A stretch of 36,052 nucleotides of DNA, taken from the NCBI GenBank assembly GCA_017303555.1, contig JAFLCN010000030.1:1-36052 (forward strand), written 5' to 3'. Shown here in pieces: positions 7,987 to 14,281 of the stretch. The DNA comes from Planctomycetota bacterium (GTDB lineage Bacteria; Planctomycetota; Phycisphaerae; Phycisphaerales; UBA1924). Position 1 is the first letter of the stretch; each line of letters begins with the position of its first letter. The notes under the pieces are model-generated. The model did no database searches, had not been told where the DNA came from, and was given only the letters and a program-made list of their open reading frames with translations. Position numbers and translations under genes: made by a program.

Positions 7987-8543
7987 GCAACATGGCCTGC
8001 GATCTATCTTCTTCCACAATCGTGGAGCGCCCGTGGCGACAAATCTGCGTCGCCCTTGTCGTGATCATTTCGACCGTGTGGATCGTGTCGGGTGTGTCCA
8101 AGCTGCTCTGGCCCAGTGAGTTCGCGTCGGTCGTCCAACATCATGGACTCGTATCAGCGACACTTGCCCACTGGTCATGGACAGTTGGCGCAATTGAACT
8201 GTGCATCGGCATTGCGTTGCTCGTACTTTGGGATCGCCCATCGACTCGCTGGGTAGTCTGGACCTCGTCGTTCCTCTTTGTTGGTGTACTGGTTGTCTAC
8301 ATTTGGAACGTACCGACGGAAGGGCTCGCGGAAGTCGGCTGCGGATGCGTGCTGTTGATGAAGCGTACGTTGAACGACGCAGAAGCTGTACGGACGCGAG
8401 CACTCCTGTTCGATTTCGCGTTTGCATTGGTGCATCTATTGCTGGCGGCGCTATTTGCAGTCACGCGCAACTCGGGACATGGTCAACCAGATGCGAGCGG
8501 AGCGCACGGCGCACGAGCATCAAACGTCGGAATGGGTGCTTGA
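7983..8543 (+). CDS. MauE/DoxX-like redox-associated membrane protein
   Basis: The 186-residue product has four predicted membrane helices (about residues 20-43, 66-84, 92-109 and 141-160) and the helix-bundle pattern of MauE/DoxX-family proteins: VSGVSKLLWPSEFASVVQHHGL in the first half and a Cys-Gly-Cys (C120, C122) in the EVGCGC loop. MauE is needed for methylamine dehydrogenase maturation and related proteins act in envelope disulfide chemistry; no mau genes are present here. The start overlaps the previous stop as ATGA, so translation is coupled. The last ~25 residues (NSGHGQPDASGAHG...) are low-complexity and lie at the edge of a transposase remnant on the other strand, so the native C-terminus may have been replaced. 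Confidence 0.7.
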   Translation: MSNMACDLSSSTIVERPWRQICVALVVIISTVWIVSGVSKLLWPSEFASVVQHHGLVSATLAHWSWTVGAIELCIGIALLVLWDRPSTRWVVWTSSFLFVGVLVVYIWNVPTEGLAEVGCGCVLLMKRTLNDAEAVRTRALLFDFAFALVHLLLAALFAVTRNSGHGQPDASGAHGARASNVGMGA

Positions 8544-8576
8544 GCACCGAATGAGACAGACGGAGCGAATGCGCGT

Positions 8577-8838
8577 CACGCTCGGAACGCACCGTGTAGA
8601 GGCTGACAAGCACCAGCGCCTTGAGCAGCCGTTCGGGCGGGATGCCAGGGCGGCCGACATTGCTGCAGGCCGCGCCCAGCGTGCGATTCATCGCGCGCAG
8701 AGCGTCATCGGCCATGCGTTTGATGGCGTGGAGCGGATGGTCCGGTGGAACCAGTTGTTCGAGGTTGATCTGGGCGTACAGGTTGGGCTGGTGGGTTGGT
8801 CTGCCTCGCACACCAGACTGCTCGCGCCAACCACGCAC
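8577..8838 (-). pseudogene. Truncated IS1182/IS5-like transposase, N-terminal fragment
   Basis: Reading leftward from 8838 the frame encodes LYAQINLEQLVPPDHPLHAI, then RMADDALRAMN, and GRPGIPPERLLKALVLVSLY with TVRSER. This is the N-terminal domain of IS1182/IS5-type DDE transposases (usual form '...F..VDLE..VP.DHPLR.I...VD..L..L......GRPSIPPE.LLRALLLQ.LYSIRSER'). Similarity ends abruptly after RSER; the expected 'L.EQ.DYNLLFRWF' and the catalytic DDE part are missing. The remnant abuts the 3' end of the MauE-like gene and starts a repeat-rich gap. Confidence 0.7.
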
Positions 8839-8871
8839 GCGGTTTATTGAACGGCAGGCGAATGCGTTTGC

Positions 8872-9207
8872 CCGGGCTTACGCCCGGACCTGTAGACTTT
8901 CGCCGCGTTTCGGCGGGGGGAGGTGTGAATTGGGGTTTGTTGCACGAAGCGGGCGCTGATGTGCGATCGCGAGTTGAAGCCGCTTCGCTGCGCTCGGGCT
9001 CGTACGGCACGGTTTGGGTGAGTTTGAAGGACCGAGCCGAGCCCCGGTGTCGGGTCGCGCGTGTTGCAAGTCCCGCGAACCGCACTCAATCAACCGGGAC
9101 CGGACCGTACGAGCCCGTAGCGAAGCGACGCGACGCGGTTGCATGGAATCTCGGGGCGTGCCGGCGAATGTGTCGCCGCGTTGCGGCTGGGGGAGGTGGG
9201 TTGCCCA
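8872..9207. repeat. Repeat-rich intergenic gap next to the transposase remnant
   Basis: No gene is evident between 8839 and 9267. The stretch holds a small palindrome (CCGGGC-TTAC-GCCCGG, 8872-8887); a ~35-base direct repeat (8898-8935 and 9172-9207, both of the form 'TCGCCGCGTT.CGGC.GGGGGAGGTG'); and a long inverted pair whose arms share CGTACGAGCCCG and GCGAAGC (8983-9014 against 9104-9127), able to fold into a hairpin of about 145 bases. This is probably debris of mobile sequences. Confidence 0.5.
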
Positions 9208-9267
9208 ACGCTTGGGCTCTGCTCGGGCTTTCGGCTTTCGCACTAGCGGTGAACGGGTGGGGCCGGT

Positions 9268-10092
9268 TTAGCGGATGCTCATTACGAAGCCGTTCTCGAC
9301 GACCGAAACAAACCGCCCCGTCTCATCCTCGCGTTGTACGAGCCAGCCGCCGCAGAGAACCGAGAGCGGAACCACCTGACCGAGTCCGGTCGAATCCACC
9401 AGCCGCGGCTTCTCAAATCGCACGCTCGTATTTCCCACACTGATCCAGAGCACGCGATCATCGGTTTCGTTCTTCTGACGCTCCTGATCGAGGAACCCGA
9501 CGAAGACGATTGGTTGAGCGGACTTGAGCACGGTGCCGGTGAGGAGAACACCGATGGATTGGTTCAGCCGTGATTTCCAAGCCGACTTGCCGAGGTCAAC
9601 GAGTGTGTGGAGGTTGGCGAGGAGGTCGTCGTGAGCGTCGGGCCAGCGTTCGCTCGTGATATCGACTTGTGCAAGCGTCTTTGCAAAGGTCTTGGCGGCA
9701 GCGGCAAGGCGAGGCTCTTTGGTCAGTTTCTCGCCGCTGCAAGTGGGGCATTCGGCGAGAACGTCGTTCGTAATCGGTTGGCGAATCGTCGGGCCAGGAC
9801 CGTCAGGCTTGACGACGTTCGTGCCCGTCGTTTCTTTCTTGGTGATCTTGCCTAGGCCCTTGCAACTGCTGCACAGCGATGCATCATGCCAGCGTTTGAG
9901 CGCGAGCACGGCGTTCTGCGGAGCAAGCACTTGGGGCGCGGGCTTGTCATTGGGTGCTTCGTCCTTTGGCGGCTTTGGTTGCTGTGCCGCGGGATCGGCG
10001 GCGCTTGTCCACTCTGCGTCTGCCGCGTGAGAACGAGGTGAGCCACCGGTGATCGAGAGTAATGCAAGGAGAACTGCCAAAGGACTGTGCAT
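9268..10092 (-). CDS. Exported protein with CxxCxG pairs, unknown function
   Basis: The 274-residue product has a signal peptide (MHSPLAVLLALLSITGGSPRSHA), a Pro/Lys-rich spacer, and two zinc-ribbon-like knuckles, CSSCKGLGKI (~residues 73-82) and CPTCSGEKL (~114-122), like half of a DnaJ-type CxxCxGxG domain. The rest is predicted mixed alpha/beta: a helical part (AAAAKTFAKTLAQVDITSERWPDAHDDLLANLHTLVDLG), then a strand-rich end (IGVLLTGTVLKSAQPIVFVGFLD... VLWISVGNTSVRFEKPRLV... GGWLVQREDE). Met at 10092 is chosen over a start 32 codons upstream because the signal peptide begins there. Planctomycete exported proteins with a CxxCxG pair are often seen, but I know of no function. It is a single gene, divergent from the arsenic operon. 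Confidence 0.7.
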   Translation of the reverse strand: MHSPLAVLLALLSITGGSPRSHAADAEWTSAADPAAQQPKPPKDEAPNDKPAPQVLAPQNAVLALKRWHDASLCSSCKGLGKITKKETTGTNVVKPDGPGPTIRQPITNDVLAECPTCSGEKLTKEPRLAAAAKTFAKTLAQVDITSERWPDAHDDLLANLHTLVDLGKSAWKSRLNQSIGVLLTGTVLKSAQPIVFVGFLDQERQKNETDDRVLWISVGNTSVRFEKPRLVDSTGLGQVVPLSVLCGGWLVQREDETGRFVSVVENGFVMSIR

Positions 10093-10353
10093 GGGGCCCC
10101 CAAAGGAGAGTGAGCGGGGAATGTAGCAAATGAGGAGAGGAGCGCGCACAAGCGCCCGGGTGTCGAATACTCCGAGGGTCCACATCATGCAATCGTCCCA
10201 AAGTGTTTGTCATGCGATCCGCGCCTGCGTTCGCGTTTCACTCGTCGTCATCTCCGCGAAGGGGTTCCTTGGCTGTTGGGTGTCGCAGACGCATGCCGCG
10301 GCTTGGTTTGGGGTGCGAGGGGGAGGGAAATCCGCTTCTTGTCCATCTGGAAC

Positions 10354-10389
10354 TTGACCGGGGGGCGGGCGAAGACAATGCTTGCACCA
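10354..10389 (+). promoter_or_regulatory. Possible arsR promoter region
   Basis: TTGACC (10354-10359) is a good -35 match 30 bases before the arsR ATG, with an A/T-containing segment (GACAATGCTT, 10374-10383) at -10 distance. That would place the transcript start at or next to the ATG, a leaderless message; no Shine-Dalgarno sequence is present. The -10 match is weak. Confidence 0.3.
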
Positions 10390-10775
10390 TGACGCAAGTA
10401 AGCAAACTTCGCCGTCCGACCACACCCAAACAGGCCGCCGCGCGCTGCGGGCCTGTGGATAAATTCCTCGATCCGTCCCTCTTCAAGGCCTTTTCCGACC
10501 CCACCCGCGCTTCGCTCATCGCTTGCATCGCCAAGTGCGGGAGGGGCTGTTCGGTCGGTGAAGTGGCTGAATGTTGCTCGGTGGATTTTTCCGTCGTGTC
10601 GCGGCATCTCGCTTTGCTCGCCCGTTCCGGCGTGCTCGAAGCGACCAAGGAAGGGCGGACAGTGTTCTACCGCGTCCGTTACGCCGAACTCTGCAAATCG
10701 CTCCGCTCGCTCGCGGATGCATTGGAGGAGTGCTGCCCGGAGAAAGGAGCGGCGTGCAATGGCAAGTGCTGCTGA
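10389..10775 (+). CDS. arsR: ArsR/SmtB-family arsenic-responsive repressor, Cys-rich
   Basis: This 128-residue winged-helix repressor of the ArsR/SmtB family would shut off the operon until it binds As(III). The core is LFKAFSDPTRASLIACIAKCGRGCSVGEVAECCSVDFSVVSRHLALLARSGVLEATKEGRTVFYRVRY, with the recognition helix at SVVSRHLALLARSG. It carries twelve cysteines: C46, C50, C54, the C62-C63 pair just before the recognition helix (near the place of the E. coli ArsR metal site), C102, and a C-terminal C115, C116, C123, C127, C128 cluster. The frame is open upstream to 10203, but ATG at 10389 precedes the conserved part. Its last 17 bases overlap the next gene, so the two are translationally coupled. 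Confidence 0.9.
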   Translation: MTQVSKLRRPTTPKQAAARCGPVDKFLDPSLFKAFSDPTRASLIACIAKCGRGCSVGEVAECCSVDFSVVSRHLALLARSGVLEATKEGRTVFYRVRYAELCKSLRSLADALEECCPEKGAACNGKCC

Positions 10776-12087
10776 ACGGCTGCGTGTGCTGTTTCTTTGC
10801 ACCGGGAACTCGTGCCGAAGCCAAATGGCGGAAGGGTGGGCGCGGGCCCTGCGCTCCGATTCCATCGAGCCCTACTCCGCGGGGACCGAGCCACACGGCT
10901 TGAACGCGCTCGCGGTGCGCGCGATGGCCGAAGCGGGCGTGGATATCTCGGGTCACACATCAAAGACCGTGGATTCGCTCTCCGGAGTCGCGTTTGACTA
11001 CGTGGTGACGGTCTGCGACTCGGCCGGCAAGGCGTGCCCCTTTGCCCCCGGCGCGGCGAAGGTGGTTCATGTTGGTTTCGACGATCCGCCCGCGCTTGCA
11101 AAGTTTGCAAAATCCGAAGCCGACGCTCTGGCGCACTACCGCCGGGTTCGCGATGAGATTCGGAGGTTTGTGGAGACGTTGCCGAAGGCCCTTACCGGAG
11201 ATTCGATCATGAACAAGCCAGAATGCTGCGACGATTCGTGCTGCGCGCCCGCTGCCCCCGATGCCAATACCGTGCGGGATCAGGTTCGCGAGGGGTACGC
11301 GAAGATCGCTCAGGACGGTTGCTGCGGCCCGAGCGGCGGGGGATGCTGCGGCCCGAGCACTTTCTCCCCCGATCAGCTCGCCCGGGCGATCGGGTATTCC
11401 AGCAGCGAACTGGGCGTCGTGCCGCACAGTGCGAACATGGGTCTTTCCTGCGGCAATCCAACCGCGATCGCATCGCTCAGGCCCGGTGAAGTGGTGCTCG
11501 ACTTGGGAGCGGGGGCCGGGTTCGATTGCTTCGTGGCGGGGCCGAAGGTCGGCAAGACCGGGCGTGTAATCGGCGTGGACATGACGCCCGACATGCTCGC
11601 CAAGGCACGGCGCAACGTGGCCTCGTATCGCGAGCAGACCGGCTTGGACAACGTGGAGTTTCGGTTGGGAGAGATCGAAGCTCTGCCCGTCGCGGACGCC
11701 AGCGTGGATGTGGTGATATCGAACTGCGTTCTCAATCTCTCTCCGGACAAGCCGCGAGTGTGGCGGGAGATTGCCCGCGTGCTCAAGCCCGGTGGGCGTG
11801 TGGCGGTGTCGGACCTGGCGCTCGTCCGTCCGCTCCCGGAGTCGGTGAAAGCCGATGTGGAAGCGCTTGTTGGGTGCGTTGCCGGGGCGGTTCTGGTGGA
11901 CGAGACCCGAGCCATGGCGGCTGCCGCGGGACTGACCGAAGTCGCGCTCACACCCAAGCCGCAGTACATCGACGCGATGACGAACTGGGAAGACCCGCTT
12001 TATCGCCGCATTGTCGAGAGTCTCCCCGCCGGGTCCAAGCCGAGCGACTACATCACGAGCCTTGACGTGTCGGCGGTACGGCGATGA
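10759..12087 (+). CDS. Fused arsenate reductase - arsenite methyltransferase (ArsC::ArsM)
   Basis: One continuous 442-residue frame holds two enzymes. Residues 1-145 are a thioredoxin-coupled, LMW-phosphatase-type ArsC: active-site loop C14-TGNS-C19-R20, the resolving pair C86/C93 (VCDSAGKACPF) and catalytic Asp in FDDP (107-110), reducing arsenate to arsenite. After a linker (LPKALTGDSI) residues 151-442 are ArsM, which transfers methyl groups from S-adenosylmethionine to As(III): Cys-rich start (CCDDSCC, DGCCGPSGGGCCGPS), SCGNP with C231, SAM motif VVLDLGAGAGFD (245-256), and C323 (SNCVLNL) and C373 (GCVAGA), 50 apart like the As-binding Cys174/Cys224 of Cyanidioschyzon ArsM. ATG at 10759 has AAAGGAG ten bases upstream. 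Met151 also has GGAG in front, so free ArsM could be made too. The gene overlaps arsR and the aquaporin. Confidence 0.88.
   Translation: MASAAERLRVLFLCTGNSCRSQMAEGWARALRSDSIEPYSAGTEPHGLNALAVRAMAEAGVDISGHTSKTVDSLSGVAFDYVVTVCDSAGKACPFAPGAAKVVHVGFDDPPALAKFAKSEADALAHYRRVRDEIRRFVETLPKALTGDSIMNKPECCDDSCCAPAAPDANTVRDQVREGYAKIAQDGCCGPSGGGCCGPSTFSPDQLARAIGYSSSELGVVPHSANMGLSCGNPTAIASLRPGEVVLDLGAGAGFDCFVAGPKVGKTGRVIGVDMTPDMLAKARRNVASYREQTGLDNVEFRLGEIEALPVADASVDVVISNCVLNLSPDKPRVWREIARVLKPGGRVAVSDLALVRPLPESVKADVEALVGCVAGAVLVDETRAMAAAAGLTEVALTPKPQYIDAMTNWEDPLYRRIVESLPAGSKPSDYITSLDVSAVRR
11195..11211 (+). promoter_or_regulatory. Internal ribosome binding site and start at the ArsM domain
   Basis: CCGGAG (11195-11200) lies eight bases before an in-frame ATG (11209) at the exact domain border, where separate arsM genes normally begin (MNKPECC...). 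It may be a relic of two once-separate genes, or a working internal start that gives free ArsM in addition to the fusion. Confidence 0.5.
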
Positions 12088-12752
12088 ATCGGCTGCTTGC
12101 GGAGTTCCTGGGGACGTTCTGCCTCGTGTTCGCGGGCACCGGCGCCATCGTCGTCAACCAGACGACCGGTGGCACGGTGACGCATGTGGGCATCGCGCTC
12201 ACCTTCGGCCTGGTCGTCATGGCGATGATCTACGCGTTCGGTGACGTGTCGGGCGCTCACCTGAATCCGGCGGTGACCGTCGGGTTCGCGCTCGGGCGAC
12301 GCTTCAAAGCCCGAGAGGTGCCGGGGTACGTTTTCGCCCAAGTGATTGGGGCGACGGCGGCGTCGGGCTTGCTGCGCGTGCTATTCCCGGCGAGCCAGAC
12401 GCTCGGGGCCACGCTGCCGCGCGGGGCGGTGTGGCAATCGCTCGTGCTGGAGGTGGTGCTGACATTCATGCTGATGCTCGTGGTGCTGTCGGTGTCGTCG
12501 GGGCCCAAGGAACGCGGGACGATGGCCGGTATCGCGGTGGGCGGCGTGGTCGGCCTTGAAGCCATGTTCGCGGGACCGATCTCCGGCGCATCGATGAATC
12601 CGGCCCGCTCACTCGCACCCGCTCTGGTTTCGGGGAATGTGTCGACGCTTTGGGTGTACCTCATCGCGCCAATCGCCGGCGCGATGCTGGCGCTGCCGTG
12701 TTGGGCGGCTCTGCGCATCAAGGCGAACCAGGCGATACGTTCGGGCGGATGA
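12084..12752 (+). CDS. MIP-family channel (aquaporin/aquaglyceroporin), likely arsenical channel
   Basis: This 222-residue integral membrane channel has both NPA boxes, HLNPAVT (N61) and SMNPARS (N172), the Arg after the second box that belongs to the selectivity filter, and the six-helix duplicated pattern of the MIP family starting AEFLGTFCLVFAGTGAIV. The ATG overlaps the arsCM stop (ATGA), so it is the third gene of the arsenic operon. In Sinorhizobium meliloti the aquaglyceroporin AqpS replaces an arsenite pump next to arsC and lets arsenite flow out; the same role, or passage of methylated arsenicals, is inferred here. No ArsB or Acr3 pump is in the window. Confidence 0.9.
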   Translation: MNRLLAEFLGTFCLVFAGTGAIVVNQTTGGTVTHVGIALTFGLVVMAMIYAFGDVSGAHLNPAVTVGFALGRRFKAREVPGYVFAQVIGATAASGLLRVLFPASQTLGATLPRGAVWQSLVLEVVLTFMLMLVVLSVSSGPKERGTMAGIAVGGVVGLEAMFAGPISGASMNPARSLAPALVSGNVSTLWVYLIAPIAGAMLALPCWAALRIKANQAIRSGG

Positions 12753-13091
12753 ACATTGGCGGGTGGTCCGACTCGGTGTTCTCCAAAGCCGACAGCCGAA
12801 ATGATGGGCCACTACTTGTGGTTCCTGCGTGAGTGGTGCGGGTGTTACCAGCCTCTCGGTGAATACCTGTTCTCGAGAGTGTCGTTTGCCGACACGCAGG
12901 CTTGGCTCGATCGGTCTTGCGCGGCCGCACCGCTCGTGGAGGGACCGCGAGTGGAGGCACGAAAGGGCGTGTGCTTGCAGAATTTCTTTTTCTGCGCGTA
13001 AGTGCTTCCGCGGCCGGAAACAAAGGGCGTTTTGAGCCTCCGGCCAAAGATGTAGATGCGCGTTTGGCCGGGAGGTGCGGTTGAAATCTGC
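12753..13091. other. Intergenic stretch without a recognisable gene
   Basis: About 340 bases between the aquaporin and the next promoter. Only short frames without ribosome binding sites are open; none resembles a known protein. No hairpin ending in a T-run was found after the aquaporin. Confidence 0.5.
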
Positions 13092-13120
13092 TTGGCGCGA
13101 TGGATGCCTTCAGATAAAAT
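13092..13120 (+). promoter_or_regulatory. Predicted sigma-70-type promoter
   Basis: TTGGCG (13092-13097), a 17-base spacer, then TAAAAT (13115-13120), inside the box GATAAAAT. It lies 60 bases ahead of the ATG at 13181, in a stretch more AT-rich than its surroundings. Confidence 0.5.
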
Positions 13121-13180
13121 ACGGCGTCAAGGGCGTGGGGCCCTTCTACGTGGTCTTCGGATTTCTACAAAGGACTTCAC

Positions 13181-14104
13181 ATGGGCGGTTCATCGGTGGC
13201 GCGATCGACGCGGAAGCAGAGCGCGACGCGGCAGCAGATCATCCGGGCAATTCGGGAGCTTGCGAAGAATCTGGGGCGGGTGCCGCGGAAGGTGGAGTTT
13301 CATGCGCAGACAGGGATTCGGGAGCATGCGTTGCAGCGTGCGTGCACGAACTGGAACGAGGCGGTGAAGGCGGCGGGGTTTGCGCCGTACCACGTGAAGC
13401 CTGCCAGCGACGAGCAGTTGTTTGAAGATTGGGGACGAGTGGTTCGGAAGCTGGGGCGGCAGCCGAAGCGCGACGAGTACAACAAGCTCGGTCGGTTCAG
13501 TCCGTATTTGTGGAAGAAGCGATTTGTGAGCTGGAAGGGTGCGGCGCGGCTGTTCTGCGGCTTCGGGAAGGGGAAAGCGGAGTGGAAGGACGTCGTTGAG
13601 ATTCTGGAGCGGAAAGGGACGGACGATGAAGCGGCGGCGCTGCTGCTGGGGAAGGAGCGGCCGAATGCAGCGAGCGCGGTTCTGCTGGCGGATTCTCGGG
13701 TGGAACCGTTCCGGCTGAGGGGCGCGTGGCGCAAGAGCGAGAAGGGGTGGACGGGGCGCGGGACGATCGCGTACGGCGACCCGATCGATTTTCGGCGGCT
13801 GCGGAACGCGCCGGTGAATGAGAACGGGGTGATCTTGCTGTTTGGGATGATCGCGTCGGAGATGGGGCTGATGATCGAGGCGGTGCAGCCGGGGTTTCCG
13901 GATTGCGAGGCGATGTATCAGTGCGAGGATGGGAAGTGGCGGCGGGTGCGGATCGAGTTTGAATTTGAGAGCCGGAACTTTGTGCTGCACGGACACAAGG
14001 TGGAGGGGTGCGATGTGATCGTGTGCTGGAAGCACAACTGGAAGGAGTGTCCGCTGCAGGTGATCGAGCTGTCGAGCGTGGTGAGGGCGTTGAAGGCGGC
14101 GTGA
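13181..14104 (+). CDS. Homing-endonuclease-repeat protein with PD-(D/E)XK-like C-terminal domain
   Basis: The 307-residue product has two N-terminal repeats of the homing-endonuclease-associated (HNR) type: ~residues 15-68 (QQIIRAIRELAKNLGRVPRKVEFHAQTG... NWNEAVKAAGF) and ~75-130 (QLFEDWGRVVRKLGRQPKRDEYNKLG... SWKGAARLF), a small DNA-binding helical module. The C-terminal ~110 residues (FRRLRNAPVNENGVILLFGMI... PGFPDCEA... VRIEFEFES... HGH....CDVIVCWKHNW..CPLQVIELS) match a widespread uncharacterised domain; PDCE followed by IEFEFE looks like a nuclease core of PD-(D/E)XK type. DNA cleavage is inference. The ATG has AAAGGA eight bases upstream and a promoter at 13092. No methylase or intein is adjacent, so it may be a stand-alone nuclease, defence protein or former mobile element. 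Confidence 0.75.
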   Translation: MGGSSVARSTRKQSATRQQIIRAIRELAKNLGRVPRKVEFHAQTGIREHALQRACTNWNEAVKAAGFAPYHVKPASDEQLFEDWGRVVRKLGRQPKRDEYNKLGRFSPYLWKKRFVSWKGAARLFCGFGKGKAEWKDVVEILERKGTDDEAAALLLGKERPNAASAVLLADSRVEPFRLRGAWRKSEKGWTGRGTIAYGDPIDFRRLRNAPVNENGVILLFGMIASEMGLMIEAVQPGFPDCEAMYQCEDGKWRRVRIEFEFESRNFVLHGHKVEGCDVIVCWKHNWKECPLQVIELSSVVRALKAA

Positions 14105-14115
14105 GAAGAAGACAG

Positions 14116-14246
14116 TTTTACCACAGAGGACACAGAGGACACGGAGGCAAGCCGGAGAACGGGCGGGAGAATGGCCGCGGCGTCGATGCTTCAACCCAAA
14201 TTCTTGGCCTCTTTTCTCTGTGTTCTCTGCGAGCTCTGTGGTGAAA
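14116..14246. repeat. Imperfect inverted repeat, CCACAGAGG family (copy 1)
   Basis: The left arm (14116-14146, with CCACAGAGGACACAGAGG) and right arm (14212-14246, with CTCTGTGTTCTCTG and CTCTGTGGTGAAA) are imperfect reverse complements around a 65-base centre. It fills the gap between the nuclease-like gene and the amidohydrolase. Related copies lie at 15678, 21130 and 29637. Confidence 0.75.
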
Positions 14247-14281
14247 TGCCTTTCTCTGCCTTCTTTGGTACTCTCATGCCC

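Noticed and set aside
8872..9207. tRNA or other structured RNA gene in the gap after the transposase remnant
   Set aside because: The inverted pair is long and imperfect, with no cloverleaf, no T-loop GTTCGA box and no terminator.
12756..13001. Small frame of 81 codons after the aquaporin
   Set aside because: No ribosome binding site, no similarity I can recognise, atypical Cys/Trp-rich composition; not enough to call a gene.
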